From positions 1-64,000 of the forward strand of contig NZ_CP009439.1 of NCBI RefSeq assembly GCF_000761215.1: a stretch of 64,000 nt of DNA, read 5' to 3'. The notes below the pieces were generated by a model, which was not told the DNA's origin, ran no database searches, and saw only the letters and a list, made by a program, of their open reading frames with translations. How positions within the stretch are numbered: position 1 is the first letter of the stretch; every line of letters begins with the position of its first letter. This document shows, in pieces, positions 1 to 7,931 of the stretch. The translations under genes were made by a program, and so were the position numbers. Source of the DNA: Streptomyces glaucescens. Its GTDB lineage: Bacteria; Actinomycetota; Actinomycetes; Streptomycetales; Streptomycetaceae.

Positions 1-240
1 AGCGGGTACCCCATCGCTGCGCGATGGGCAAGCGAACACCCGCGCTGCGCGCGGGTGTTGCGCTCACGCGGAGCGTGAGCGCTGCTGGCCGCTGCGCGGC
101 CCAGCTCACCGGCCCGGCTGCGCCGGGCCGGTGACGCTCCGTCCGCTGCGCTCCCGGAGCTGCGGGAGCTGCGCCCCCGCGAGGTGGTCTCCGCTGCGCT
201 CCGCCCACCCGGCCGGTCCCGCTGCGCGGGCCGGCCAACG
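1..240. repeat. Archetypal Streptomyces telomere (left end)
   Basis: The terminal sequence of many Streptomyces linear replicons begins CCCGCGG followed by AGCGGGTACC; this window begins at AGCGGGTACC, so about 7 nt of the true end are missing. A series of palindromes with 3-nt loops follows: 10-28 (loop TGC), 35-59 (TGC), 60-82 (GGA), 87-101 (TGC), 107-133 (TGC) and 211-236 (TGC, one mismatch). Such palindromes fold back on the 3-prime overhang left after bidirectional replication and are patched with help from the terminal protein. The tpg gene at 5897-6451 fits. That the window starts at a replicon end is inference, supported by the near-identity of the first bases. Confidence 0.9.
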
Positions 241-474
241 GGCCTGCGGCCCGGGCAGCGAGGCGAGGGGGTGGCCGGGGGTCGCCTGTTTCCCTCGGCC
301 AGAACTTTCGGGGCATCCGGATCTGCGCCCCATGCCCTGCCCGAGCAGGGGCCGGTGACCCTGCATCAGATGATGCAGCATGTACCGTTGGCAGAACAAG
401 GCCACCCCCCACCAGTGCTTCAAAGCGAAGCACTGGATAGAGACTGGAATGGGCACGCACCCCCGAGTCCGTTC
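241..474. other. Subterminal gene-free region
   Basis: No credible gene. Several overlapping frames are open only because of GC content and lack a recognisable product or ribosome binding site. A few weak palindromes such as 237-252 continue the telomere pattern. Confidence 0.5.
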
Positions 475-1050
475 TCACTTGCGCTCGATGTGAGCTACCC
501 ACGTCACGGCCTGGACCTTGCTCGGCACTTCCCCGATCCTTTGGGCGGCCTCGCGGTAGCAGTCGGCGAGCAGGTTGTATCGCCCGACCGAGCCTAATCC
601 CCGGTCGCGCTGGCCGTAGATTTCGCGGACCGCGATATCGTGCGCGTGCCGGTCGATGACTACGGCTTCCGGGGCTTCCGGGTCGGCAATGCAGAGGTAA
701 AAGTATCCGGTTTTCATGTGCATGGGGAGGACTTCACGGGGATCGGTTCCCGCCATGATGCGGTTCGCTTTGGTGATGGCGTCTCGGACATGCCCGCTTG
801 CCGTTCCTTCAATGAAGGCTTTGCGGGCCAGCCTGCAATTTTCTGACCATGACTTGTTGGCGGACAATGCGGCAAGAACGCCTGCGCCTTTGGTGGCGTT
901 CCCTTCGGCGATCTCGGCGGCGAATTGATGTGCCGTGGCGTACCACTCGCGTCCGCGTCGCTTCTGGTCGGCGGTGGCGCTGTTCCACTTGTCCATGATG
1001 GCCTGCGTGTAGGCGGCGCGCTGCTTTTCGGTGCTCTTGACCGGGATCAC
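475..1050 (-). CDS. Conserved hypothetical plasmid protein (DUF7178-like)
   Basis: 191 aa from a GTG start at 1050, preceded by AAGGAA at a good distance; the open frame extends further upstream but that part is low-complexity Arg/Pro/Ser. The protein is mainly helical. It has a conserved-looking middle (ANKSWSENCRLARKAF) and a C-terminal IDRHAHDIAVREIYG segment with two His residues that could sit in an active or metal site. It resembles a family of small proteins of actinobacterial plasmids and phages that I recall as DUF7178; its role is unknown. It is the first gene inside the telomere and reads toward the end, with no operon partner. Confidence 0.65.
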   Translation of the reverse strand: MIPVKSTEKQRAAYTQAIMDKWNSATADQKRRGREWYATAHQFAAEIAEGNATKGAGVLAALSANKSWSENCRLARKAFIEGTASGHVRDAITKANRIMAGTDPREVLPMHMKTGYFYLCIADPEAPEAVVIDRHAHDIAVREIYGQRDRGLGSVGRYNLLADCYREAAQRIGEVPSKVQAVTWVAHIERK

Positions 1051-1275
1051 GTGGTTCCTTGAAAACGCTGGGGGAGGGTGCGCGAGGGGCGGTGAGGAGC
1101 GGGCCCGGTGGGCGGCTCGACTCACGGCCGGGGCGGCGTGGTGAAAGGGGGCCGGGCGGGAATGTCGGTGTCGGCCCGGCGTGGCCGCTGTGCGCGTGAT
1201 ACGGGGTGAAATGGCCCTGAGGGGGCGGGTTGGTGGTGGGAGGTTTGTGGCGCTCCCACCACTGTTGGGGGCGTC

Positions 1276-1653
1276 TTACTTGGCGCGCGGGTGCGGGATC
1301 TGCGGGGTCATGATTCCGGCGGTTTCCAGCAGTGCTACGCAGCGGTCGCGGGTAAGACCGGTGGTGTCGCCTCGGGGGTCGATTCCGGTGAACACGGCGG
1401 TGCCGTACTGCTTGCGGGGGGCGGGGGCGGTAGCGGCGTAAATCGCCGTGGCCATCATGTTGATGGCGGCGCCGCCGTTGTTTCCGTCCTCGTCCAGCCA
1501 CATCGAGATATCGGGTGCGATGTCGATTACCCCGATGTTGGGGGAGTCGATTTCGCGGTAGATGGCGTCGAGGCCGGCCGGGGTGTCTGCCTCCCATTCC
1601 ATGACCTTGAACGAGGCATCGGGGTGGATGACCAGCGCGAAGCGTGCGGACAT
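1276..1653 (-). CDS. Small acidic hypothetical protein, DUF3846-like
   Basis: 125 aa; ATG at 1653 preceded by AAAGGGGA. The middle, with ISMWLDEDGNNGGAAINMMA, resembles the signature of DUF3846-type proteins of actinobacterial plasmids and phages (MWxDEDG followed by N and A residues), whose function is unknown. A palindrome at 1688-1714 lies just upstream. Family assignment is from pattern only. Confidence 0.55.
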   Translation of the reverse strand: MSARFALVIHPDASFKVMEWEADTPAGLDAIYREIDSPNIGVIDIAPDISMWLDEDGNNGGAAINMMATAIYAATAPAPRKQYGTAVFTGIDPRGDTTGLTRDRCVALLETAGIMTPQIPHPRAK

Positions 1654-1687
1654 GGGTGTCCCCTTTCAGGGCGTGGTGATCTTGGGT

Positions 1688-1714
1688 GTTGGTCGGCTGC
1701 CACTGCCGACCAAC
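1688..1714. promoter_or_regulatory. Palindrome upstream of the 1276-1653 gene
   Basis: GTTGGTCGGC and GCCGACCAAC flank a 7-nt loop, 35 bp before the start codon of the leftward gene. An operator or a 5-prime leader hairpin is likely; nothing distinguishes the two. Confidence 0.45.
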
Positions 1715-1784
1715 AAGAAAAGTGTATCGCGATTTAGCTACCGATGCCAGGGTGATCGACACGTTTCCGCAGGTCAGCCCAATG

Positions 1785-2130
1785 GAGCAGCGGGCCGGGG
1801 CCCGGCCGCGGCGCCGCCGATCCATACCGCGCAGCGGGGTGGATCCGCCCGTCCGGCCGCCGCAGGCGGCGGGGCAGCGCGCAGCGTCTGCCCCGGCACC
1901 GGGCGGGCCCGCCGTAGGACCGCGCAGCGGGCCCGGCGGGGGCGGGAGCGGGGCGAGCGTGCGCAGCGCGCGGCCGGGCGCGCAGCGTCCCGGCGCCCCG
2001 GGCCCACCCGGGCGTGAGTGCGCGCAGCGCACGGTCGGGGGTGCACAGCACCCCCGGCACGCCCCCGGGCGGCGCGGCGGCCGGGCCCCGGCCCCCTGCT
2101 CCAACCGGGAAGAGTCGTCCGGCCAGTGCG
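1785..2130. repeat. Cluster of short palindromes with GCA loops
   Basis: This gene-free stretch is built from palindromes with mostly 3-nt GCA loops: CCGC-GCA-GCGG near 1827, GCCGCC-GCA-GGCGGC near 1855, GTGCGC-GCA-GCGCAC near 2019, and GGGTGC-ACA-GCACCC near 2039. GCA is the complement of the TGC loop used by the telomere palindromes at 1-240, so this looks like a telomere-type hairpin field in reverse orientation. Open frames through it are GC artefacts. Confidence 0.5.
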
Positions 2131-2307
2131 CCCGGCCGGCGGCATGCACTGAGTGCCTGGTGCGCCGCCTGCGTCACCACCTTTCTGGATGTCGAAGGGG
2201 CTTTGCGCAGTTCAGGAGGGTGATCGACAGTGCAGGCACGTAAGGCACGTGGCGGGAATGGTTGGGGGCGAACCGTTCATAGGACTCGGTCAAACAGGGT
2301 CAGAGAG

Positions 2308-4257
2308 TCAGCGTTTGATGCGCCCGCGGACGGCGAGGACGACGAGGGCAAGAAGGGCTGGTTCTACGAGGCGGGAGGTCATCTCGATGTAGGTGCCGGC
2401 GGTGGTTAGATCCTGGCCGGAGGAGCGGAACACGACCGAGTTGAGCGTGACGTTTAAAGCCTTCTCGAAGCGCTTGCCGGTGAAGCGGTCGTCTGTGGGG
2501 TTCTGCGGGTCGTCTTTGTCGATGTGGAAGGTGACCTTGCCTCCGCCGGGCGGCACGGTGCCGGTCGCCTCCTGCTTCGGGTCATCCTTTGGGAGCCCGA
2601 AGCTCATCAGCAGCACGATGGTGATCAGCATGGCGGCGGTGAGCCAGCCCATGGCCCGCAGGGCGCGCAGGCCGTAGCCGGAGAGCATCCAATAGGCGTG
2701 CAGCAGTCCGCGTTCGGCGCGGGACGTGGTGGTGCGGTCGTGGCGGCGCATCTCCATTTCGCCGTAGTAGAAGTCCGCCGCTCCCGGCTCGTTCTTGCTG
2801 TCCTCGAACGCCTTGCGCAGCGCCCGGTACACCGGCGCCAGCTGCGCCGGGCCGGCGCGCCCGGCGCCGAGCACCGCCACGTTCCAGCCCCGGGCCCCCG
2901 TCGGCTGGCTCGCGCGCCAGTGGTGTTCCTCAGCGAGGGCGCGGCGCGGGGTGAACCGTACCGGGCGCCCGCGCCGCCAGTGCGTGCCCGGCGGGACCGT
3001 GTCGAAGGAACAGTCGCCCTCCAGCCGCACCTGGTCCAGGTGCACCGTCCCGGTGAACAGACACCCCGACAGATCGACGTCAGCGAGGACCAGATGCGCC
3101 GCGTCCACCCCGCGCAGCGAAGCTATCCGCACCGCGGCGTCAGGCGCGTGAGCGAGGTTCTGTTCTTCCAACGGGTCTCCACTGGGAAGAATGAAGGAAT
3201 CAGTCTCTGCGACAATCGTTAGGGGGTACTCGAAAAATGCGTGGGTGAAATCCACAGAGGCGTGACGCAAACGCACCTCAGCCGTGGATGACCAACGCGT
3301 CCGCCGGAATTCCAGACGCCGCGCAGCGAGCGAAAGCGTCACCGGGCCACCGAACACCGCCTCGGATAGTCCCATCCGCCCGTAGCACACCAACGGCCCA
3401 ATATTGGTCAACCGCTCGAAGATCACCCCGATAAACCAGGCGTCCTCCTGGAAGACCGCTGAATCGAAATGAGTGGCGTCTTGGAAGGTTGCCGAGGAGA
3501 ACCAGGCGGTGCGCATGAAAGTGGTCGAGGAGAACCAGGCGAGGTCGTGAAAGGTAGCCGAAGAGAACCACGCAGCGTTGTGGAAAATCGCCGAGGAGAA
3601 CCCGGACACGCTTCGGAAGGTTGCCGAGGAGAACGTGGCACGGCCCTGGAAAGTCACCAATGGGAATCCGGCAATATTGTGGAAGGTGACCGACTGGAAC
3701 TCGGCGTGAGTGTGGAAAGTTGCCCCCCTGAACCTGGCGTCTCCATGGAAGACAGCAGAGGTAAACACGGCGTCACCCTGGAAGACGGTGATCTCAAACA
3801 GGGCTTCGCCCTGAAATACAGCAGAGTCGAACACGGCCTCCCTATGGAAGAGAGCTCCCCTGAACACTGCATCGCCTTGGAAGACTGCAGACCTGAACAC
3901 TGCAAGGCCCTCAAACCAGACGGCCGCAAATTGACCGTCGCCTGGCCAAGAATAGCCTTGGTGGCTTTGGAAGGTCGCCCACTCGAATCTAGCGTCGCCT
4001 ATGTGGTTGTCCAGGGCGTCAAGTAACTGGTGCAACAGGGTGCGAGTGAACGGGGTGCCGCGGTGGTCGATGTCGCTGCCGGGGGTCAGGCTGGCCAGGT
4101 AGGCGTCGCGGTCGGTGTCGGCCAGGTGGGCGAGGCATGCGGTGTGGCCGGGTACGTGGATGCCGCGGCAGCCGACGGGGTCGGCAGCAGGGTCTGCGCC
4201 GTGTGCGCAGTGCGGCCAGGGCGGCGGTTCGGATGTGCTCATGGGTGGCGGCTCCAT
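2308..4257 (-). CDS. Pentapeptide-repeat protein with C-terminal membrane domain
   Basis: 649 aa. The N-terminal 70 residues contain several Cys/His (CAHGADPAADPVGC, CLAHLADTD). Residues about 85-330 are tandem pentapeptide-like units centred on F (FQGDAVFRGALF, FSSATFHDLAWF), which form a right-handed quadrilateral beta-helix. A linker follows, then a transmembrane segment near residue 530 (WLTAAMLITIVLLMSF) and a second near the C terminus (LVEPALLALVVLAV). This looks like a membrane-anchored pentapeptide scaffold of the sort common in Streptomyces; target unknown. The gene stands alone. Start codons at residues 1 and 6 are both possible. Confidence 0.8.
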   Translation of the reverse strand: MEPPPMSTSEPPPWPHCAHGADPAADPVGCRGIHVPGHTACLAHLADTDRDAYLASLTPGSDIDHRGTPFTRTLLHQLLDALDNHIGDARFEWATFQSHQGYSWPGDGQFAAVWFEGLAVFRSAVFQGDAVFRGALFHREAVFDSAVFQGEALFEITVFQGDAVFTSAVFHGDARFRGATFHTHAEFQSVTFHNIAGFPLVTFQGRATFSSATFRSVSGFSSAIFHNAAWFSSATFHDLAWFSSTTFMRTAWFSSATFQDATHFDSAVFQEDAWFIGVIFERLTNIGPLVCYGRMGLSEAVFGGPVTLSLAARRLEFRRTRWSSTAEVRLRHASVDFTHAFFEYPLTIVAETDSFILPSGDPLEEQNLAHAPDAAVRIASLRGVDAAHLVLADVDLSGCLFTGTVHLDQVRLEGDCSFDTVPPGTHWRRGRPVRFTPRRALAEEHHWRASQPTGARGWNVAVLGAGRAGPAQLAPVYRALRKAFEDSKNEPGAADFYYGEMEMRRHDRTTTSRAERGLLHAYWMLSGYGLRALRAMGWLTAAMLITIVLLMSFGLPKDDPKQEATGTVPPGGGKVTFHIDKDDPQNPTDDRFTGKRFEKALNVTLNSVVFRSSGQDLTTAGTYIEMTSRLVEPALLALVVLAVRGRIKR

Positions 4258-4640
4258 GGTGTCAGGTGCCCGTATGGACGCTCTGGAGACAGGGACGGTT
4301 CAGGCTCGACCGTGACAGGCAGTGTCGCCGTCCATTCCGTCGACCAGCTCGGTATGCAGCCGTCTCCAGCAGGCAGGCCCCGGAACAGAGTGCGGCTGTA
4401 CTTCCGGTTGTCGCCAGGCGATGGCATCCGCTGTGACTGGACCCGCGCGAAGCCATGGATGGTCCTCGCATCATGTACGTGCCGTACGTACCTGCACAAC
4501 CGCAGATAGTCGTCAGGCCCGGTGCTGCAAGGGACAGGTGCCTCACATGTCTGTCGCCCCGCTCGACACCCGAGATAACTGCGCAGAAGTGCTGCGCCCT
4601 GGCGCCGTGGTCGTACAGGGACGTCAGGCGGATACGGCGA
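4258..4640. other. Intergenic region without a recognisable gene
   Basis: About 380 bp between two leftward genes. Open frames here lack a family match and a good ribosome binding site. TGTACGTGCCGTACGTAC near 4475 is a partial palindrome that could be part of the promoter region of the pentapeptide gene. Confidence 0.4.
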
Positions 4641-4667
4641 GAGCCCCCAGAGGCGTTCTGGGGGCTC
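4641..4667 (-). terminator. Terminator hairpin after the 4696-5706 gene
   Basis: GAGCCCCCAGA and TCTGGGGGCTC form an 11-bp perfect stem with a 5-nt loop 30 bp beyond the stop codon of the leftward gene. Confidence 0.7.
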
Positions 4668-4695
4668 TGACGGGTGTGTTGGGGAGTGGGTGTCG

Positions 4696-5706
4696 TCAGC
4701 CGGTGCTGTCGAGGGCGTGGACGAGGTCGGTGGGGGTGGGGGTTGTGCCGGTGGCGAGGTGGCGGACACCGTCGCCGGGCGGGGGCCAGGCTGCGCCCCG
4801 GCCGAGCGGGTGGCGGCGGGAGGTCGCGGTGCGCCAGCCGTGGCGTTCGGACCACACCAGTGCAGGAGCCGGCGCCTCGGGGGCGTCCAGGGTGAGGGCG
4901 GCGACGCACAGATCGTCCTCGGGGTGCTGGACGTCCGGCGGGGTGCTGGTGGCCCTCCAGCCGCGGGCGTGCAGAGCCTGCGCGACAGCGGCCAGGTACG
5001 GGCGTGCCCGGCGGCCGCGCAGGACGGCCTCGGCGCGCACGCTCGCGCGGCGGGTCTGTCCGACCGGGTAGCCGAGCGCGGCGGCGGCCTCGGCTGCCGT
5101 CACCGCGCGCTGCTCCATGAGGTCGGCCATCCGCTCGGCGCGGCACTGCACGAGTGCCGCGGTCGCGGTATTGCGGTGCACGCCCAAGCGGTCGGCGACG
5201 TCGCCCGCGGTCAGGGCGGGGTTGTCGTCAAGGAGCTGCGCGACGCGCTGGGGGAGCTGGTCGCGCGGGACCTGGTCCCCTGCCCCGACAGGCCTCCCGC
5301 CGGCTCCGCTGCTGGTGCGGCGGCGGGGCGCGGGGGTGTACTCGCGTACGATCCGGCGCGGCCAGTGCTCGACACCGCCCACGACCACCACATACTCGCG
5401 CACGGCCGGGTCCTTCCTGCGGCGGTCCCACACCGACAACGGTTCATCGCGCAGCGCGGCAGCTTCCTGACGGTCCAGCAGGTCCTCGTCGTCGTCGGCA
5501 GCCGGCAGCTGCGGAACGGGGCGGCCGGCGAGGTAGGCGTCGACCTGTTCACCGTCGTAGAGCCGGGTCCGGCCCGCGCCCAGCGGCGCAGGAAAACCCG
5601 GCGCCTGGTGCCGGCCCGAGTTGAGGAGCGTCTGCTCAGCGATGCCCAGCTGCGCCGCGATGTCGGCGAGGGTGCGCACCAGGTGCCGGCGTCCAGCGCG
5701 GATCAT
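4696..5706 (-). CDS. HTH DNA-binding protein with DUF6292-like C-terminus
   Basis: 336 aa from the ATG at 5706, preceded by GGGAGGAA; an in-frame upstream start at 5730 is possible. The N terminus is a MerR/excisionase-like winged helix (TLADIAAQLGIAEQTLLNSG, followed by TRLYDGEQVDAYLAG). A second HTH lies near residue 160 (LTAGDVADRLGVHRNTATAAL). The C-terminal 90 residues (about from YLAAVAQALHARGW to WPPPGDGVRHLA) match the small DUF6292 module found beside Streptomyces transfer and replication genes. It is last in a leftward series dnaB-tpg-this gene, 190 bp downstream of tpg, so a role in replication control or telomere maintenance is plausible. It is not recognisably Tap, which is about twice as long. 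Confidence 0.65.
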   Translation of the reverse strand: MIRAGRRHLVRTLADIAAQLGIAEQTLLNSGRHQAPGFPAPLGAGRTRLYDGEQVDAYLAGRPVPQLPAADDDEDLLDRQEAAALRDEPLSVWDRRRKDPAVREYVVVVGGVEHWPRRIVREYTPAPRRRTSSGAGGRPVGAGDQVPRDQLPQRVAQLLDDNPALTAGDVADRLGVHRNTATAALVQCRAERMADLMEQRAVTAAEAAAALGYPVGQTRRASVRAEAVLRGRRARPYLAAVAQALHARGWRATSTPPDVQHPEDDLCVAALTLDAPEAPAPALVWSERHGWRTATSRRHPLGRGAAWPPPGDGVRHLATGTTPTPTDLVHALDSTG

Positions 5707-5832
5707 GGGGTTCCTCCCACGGTCCGGCAAAACACCGGACCCATCAAGAAAACAGTACCGACATTACTACCGGCTGGAGTGGCCGGGGGTAGGCTGCTGC
5801 CCGAGCACCCCTTCGGGCGGTGTCTTGGGTCG

Positions 5833-5881
5833 GTCGGCACCCGTGCCACCCGCCCCCGCCGGGCGGACTGAGGGTGCCGAC
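5833..5881 (-). terminator. Terminator-like hairpin after tpg
   Basis: GTCGGCACCC at 5833 pairs with GGGTGCCGAC at 5872-5881, with a smaller internal hairpin. It lies just downstream of the tpg stop codon on the leftward strand. Confidence 0.55.
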
Positions 5882-5896
5882 CACTTCCTCGCCGCG

Positions 5897-6451
5897 CTAC
5901 AGATCGAACTCGAGCCGTTCCACGTCGGTGAACTCAACCCCCAAGCCGTGGGCGCGGCGGCCTCCGTCGCGGAAGTACATCTCGCCGAGGCCTTCGGCAG
6001 CGATGGCACGCAGCTGCTGCTCGCCGGCACCGACGTCCTGGGCGTCGAAGAGACGGGCCGCGTGACTCGGGGGCAGCGCGATGGTCAGGTGACGCATCCG
6101 TGCGTCGTCGGTGGTGCCGGGCGCGGCGGTGAAGCCGAACCGGGCCCGGACGTCCACGACCAGGCCGGTGCTGGTGGCGGCCTGGCGGCGGGCGCGCTCG
6201 CGGACGCGGGGCTGCCAGCGCTCGCGCACCGCGTCCTCCAGGCGTCTGGCGAGGTCGGCCCGCGGCCGGCGGATCTGGTCCTTCACGTACCGCTCCACGG
6301 TGCGCTGCGAGACGCCGAGCGCGTCGGCCACCGCGCGGGTGCCCTTGAGCTGCTTGACCAGGTAACGCATCTGCGCCCCGGCGCTCTTGGGGATGGGGCG
6401 GGTGAACGCCTGTTGGACGGCGCGCTCCAGGCCGTCTCCGACGATGCCCAT
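5897..6451 (-). CDS. tpg: Telomere terminal protein Tpg
   Basis: 184 aa from ATG 6451 with upstream GGAGAG, exactly the usual Tpg length. Tpg is covalently attached to the 5-prime ends of Streptomyces linear replicons and primes end-patching. Recognisable landmarks, recalled from the family, are the N-terminal block AFTRPIPKSAGAQMRYLVKQ, the HTH VADALGVSQRTVERYVKDQ at about residues 36-55, and the C-terminal block GTTDDARMRHLTIALPP ending in GRRAHGLGVEFTDVERLEFDL-like sequence. It sits 115 bp downstream of the DnaB-like gene and about 6 kb from a matching archetypal telomere. A tap gene, usually next to tpg, is not recognisable in the window. Confidence 0.95.
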   Translation of the reverse strand: MGIVGDGLERAVQQAFTRPIPKSAGAQMRYLVKQLKGTRAVADALGVSQRTVERYVKDQIRRPRADLARRLEDAVRERWQPRVRERARRQAATSTGLVVDVRARFGFTAAPGTTDDARMRHLTIALPPSHAARLFDAQDVGAGEQQLRAIAAEGLGEMYFRDGGRRAHGLGVEFTDVERLEFDL

Positions 6452-6566
6452 GCAGGACTCTCCGTTCGTGATCGGCTGTGTGGGCCGCTGCGCGGCGATC
6501 ACGACCGCGCCGGGGATAGTTGCCCGGCGCTGGTCGGCGCGTGCCGCACAGCGGCGCTCAGTTCTG

Positions 6567-7931
6567 TTAGCGGGCCGGTTCCTCGGTGGCTGCCATGTCG
6601 CGCAGGCGGCTGTAGTGGAACTGGTGGGCCACCGTGATAGTGGCTGTCGGGCCGTTGCGGTGCTTGGCCACGATGAGGTCGGTCTCGCCGGACCGTTCGG
6701 ACTCGGGCTCGTAGTAGTCCTCGCGGTGCAGCAGGATGATCGCGTCGGCGTCCTGCTCCAGGGCGCCGGAGTCGCGCAGGTCGCTGACGGCCGGCCGCTT
6801 GTCCTGCCGCTGCTCGGGCCCGCGGTTGAGCTGGGCCAGGGCGATGAGCACGGCTCCGGTGTCGGAGGCGAGGATCTTGAGTTCGCGGCTGATTTCGGTG
6901 ACCCGTTCGTAGGGCGACTGGCGGGCGTTGCGCTGGTCGGTCTGCATGAGCTGGAGGTAGTCCACCACCACCAGCGGGGCCCGGCCGGTCTCACGGACGA
7001 TGGTCTTGATGCGGGAGCGGATCCTGGCAGGGCTGACGCGGGCGCTGTAGTCCATCCACAGCGGCAGGTCTTTCAGCTCCGGTGCGTACCGGTCCAGGCG
7101 GTCCCAGTCGTCCTGCGTCAGGCCGTCGACGCCGTCGCGGATGTGATGGAACGCCACCCGGGCACGTGCGGACAGGATGCGATTGCTGACCTCGGCCCGG
7201 CCCATCTCCAGGCTGTGCACGAGGGTGGGCGCCCCGGTGCGGGCGTTCGCGGTGGCCACGCCGAGAGCGAACGCGCTCTTGCCCATGGCCGGACGGGCGG
7301 CGACCACGATCATCTGGCCGGGCATCAGCTTCATCCGGCTGTCCAGGTCACTGAAACCAGTGATGGCGGCCGGTGGGAGGGACACGGCCAGGCTGTCCAG
7401 GTGCGCGTCCAGGTGGTCGCCGAACCGGCCGAAGGTGTCGTCCTCGTCCTGGTCGTCAGCGGCAAGGTGCTCCAGCTCTGCCTGATGGGCGGCGATCGTC
7501 TCCTGGACCGCGAGCGGGTCCGCCTGACGGGCGCCCTGCATCCCGCGCACCAGCGCCTGCTGGTAGCGGCGTACTTGGGCGTAGCCGTGGACCAGGTCGG
7601 CGTAGTGGCCGGCCTCGGCAGGCGAGCAGGCTTCGCTCGCGAGCCGGGACAGTCCCACCAGGCCGCCCGCGCGCTCGAGGTCGCCCGTGCTGCGCAGCTG
7701 CGCCTCAACGGCCGGTACTCCGGTGGGGCGGCTGGCGCCGTGCAAGCGCTGCACGGCCGACCACACCAGTTCGTGCGCGGGCTCGCACCAGTCGCCCTCA
7801 CGCACCGCGCGGGCCACGTCGGCTACCGGGTCGTACGAGGGCGTGGCCATCAGGCAGGCACCCAGAACGCGGCGCTCGGCCTCCACCGACATGGCCCGCT
7901 CCTGGTCCCGGTCCTGGGTCTGCGTGGTCAC
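6567..7931 (-). CDS. DnaB-like replicative helicase (plasmid Rep2 type)
   Basis: 454 aa. The N-terminal DnaB domain (residues about 15-110, AERRVLGACLMATPS) is followed by a RecA-fold helicase core. Walker A is ARPAMGKS near residue 212, Walker B is PLVVVDYLQLM, and motif H4 is present (GALEQDADAIILLHRED). Length matches chromosomal DnaB. Its start overlaps the end of the rep1-like gene by 4 bp, so the two are translationally coupled, as in the rep1/rep2 pairs of Streptomyces linear plasmids. The helicase would be recruited to the iteron origin within the upstream gene. Confidence 0.93.
   Translation of the reverse strand: MTTQTQDRDQERAMSVEAERRVLGACLMATPSYDPVADVARAVREGDWCEPAHELVWSAVQRLHGASRPTGVPAVEAQLRSTGDLERAGGLVGLSRLASEACSPAEAGHYADLVHGYAQVRRYQQALVRGMQGARQADPLAVQETIAAHQAELEHLAADDQDEDDTFGRFGDHLDAHLDSLAVSLPPAAITGFSDLDSRMKLMPGQMIVVAARPAMGKSAFALGVATANARTGAPTLVHSLEMGRAEVSNRILSARARVAFHHIRDGVDGLTQDDWDRLDRYAPELKDLPLWMDYSARVSPARIRSRIKTIVRETGRAPLVVVDYLQLMQTDQRNARQSPYERVTEISRELKILASDTGAVLIALAQLNRGPEQRQDKRPAVSDLRDSGALEQDADAIILLHREDYYEPESERSGETDLIVAKHRNGPTATITVAHQFHYSRLRDMAATEEPAR

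Noticed and set aside
809..2149. A 446-codon leftward frame across the palindrome cluster and two small genes
   Set aside because: Arg/Pro/Gly-rich translation of palindromic DNA; overlaps two better-supported genes in another frame.
4696..5706. Telomere-associated protein Tap, expected next to tpg
   Set aside because: The protein is half the usual length and matches a DUF6292-like HTH protein instead.
5897..6994. A 365-codon leftward frame covering tpg and part of the DnaB-like gene
   Set aside because: Its N-terminal half is an out-of-frame shadow of the DnaB-like gene; only the part from ATG 6451 is Tpg.
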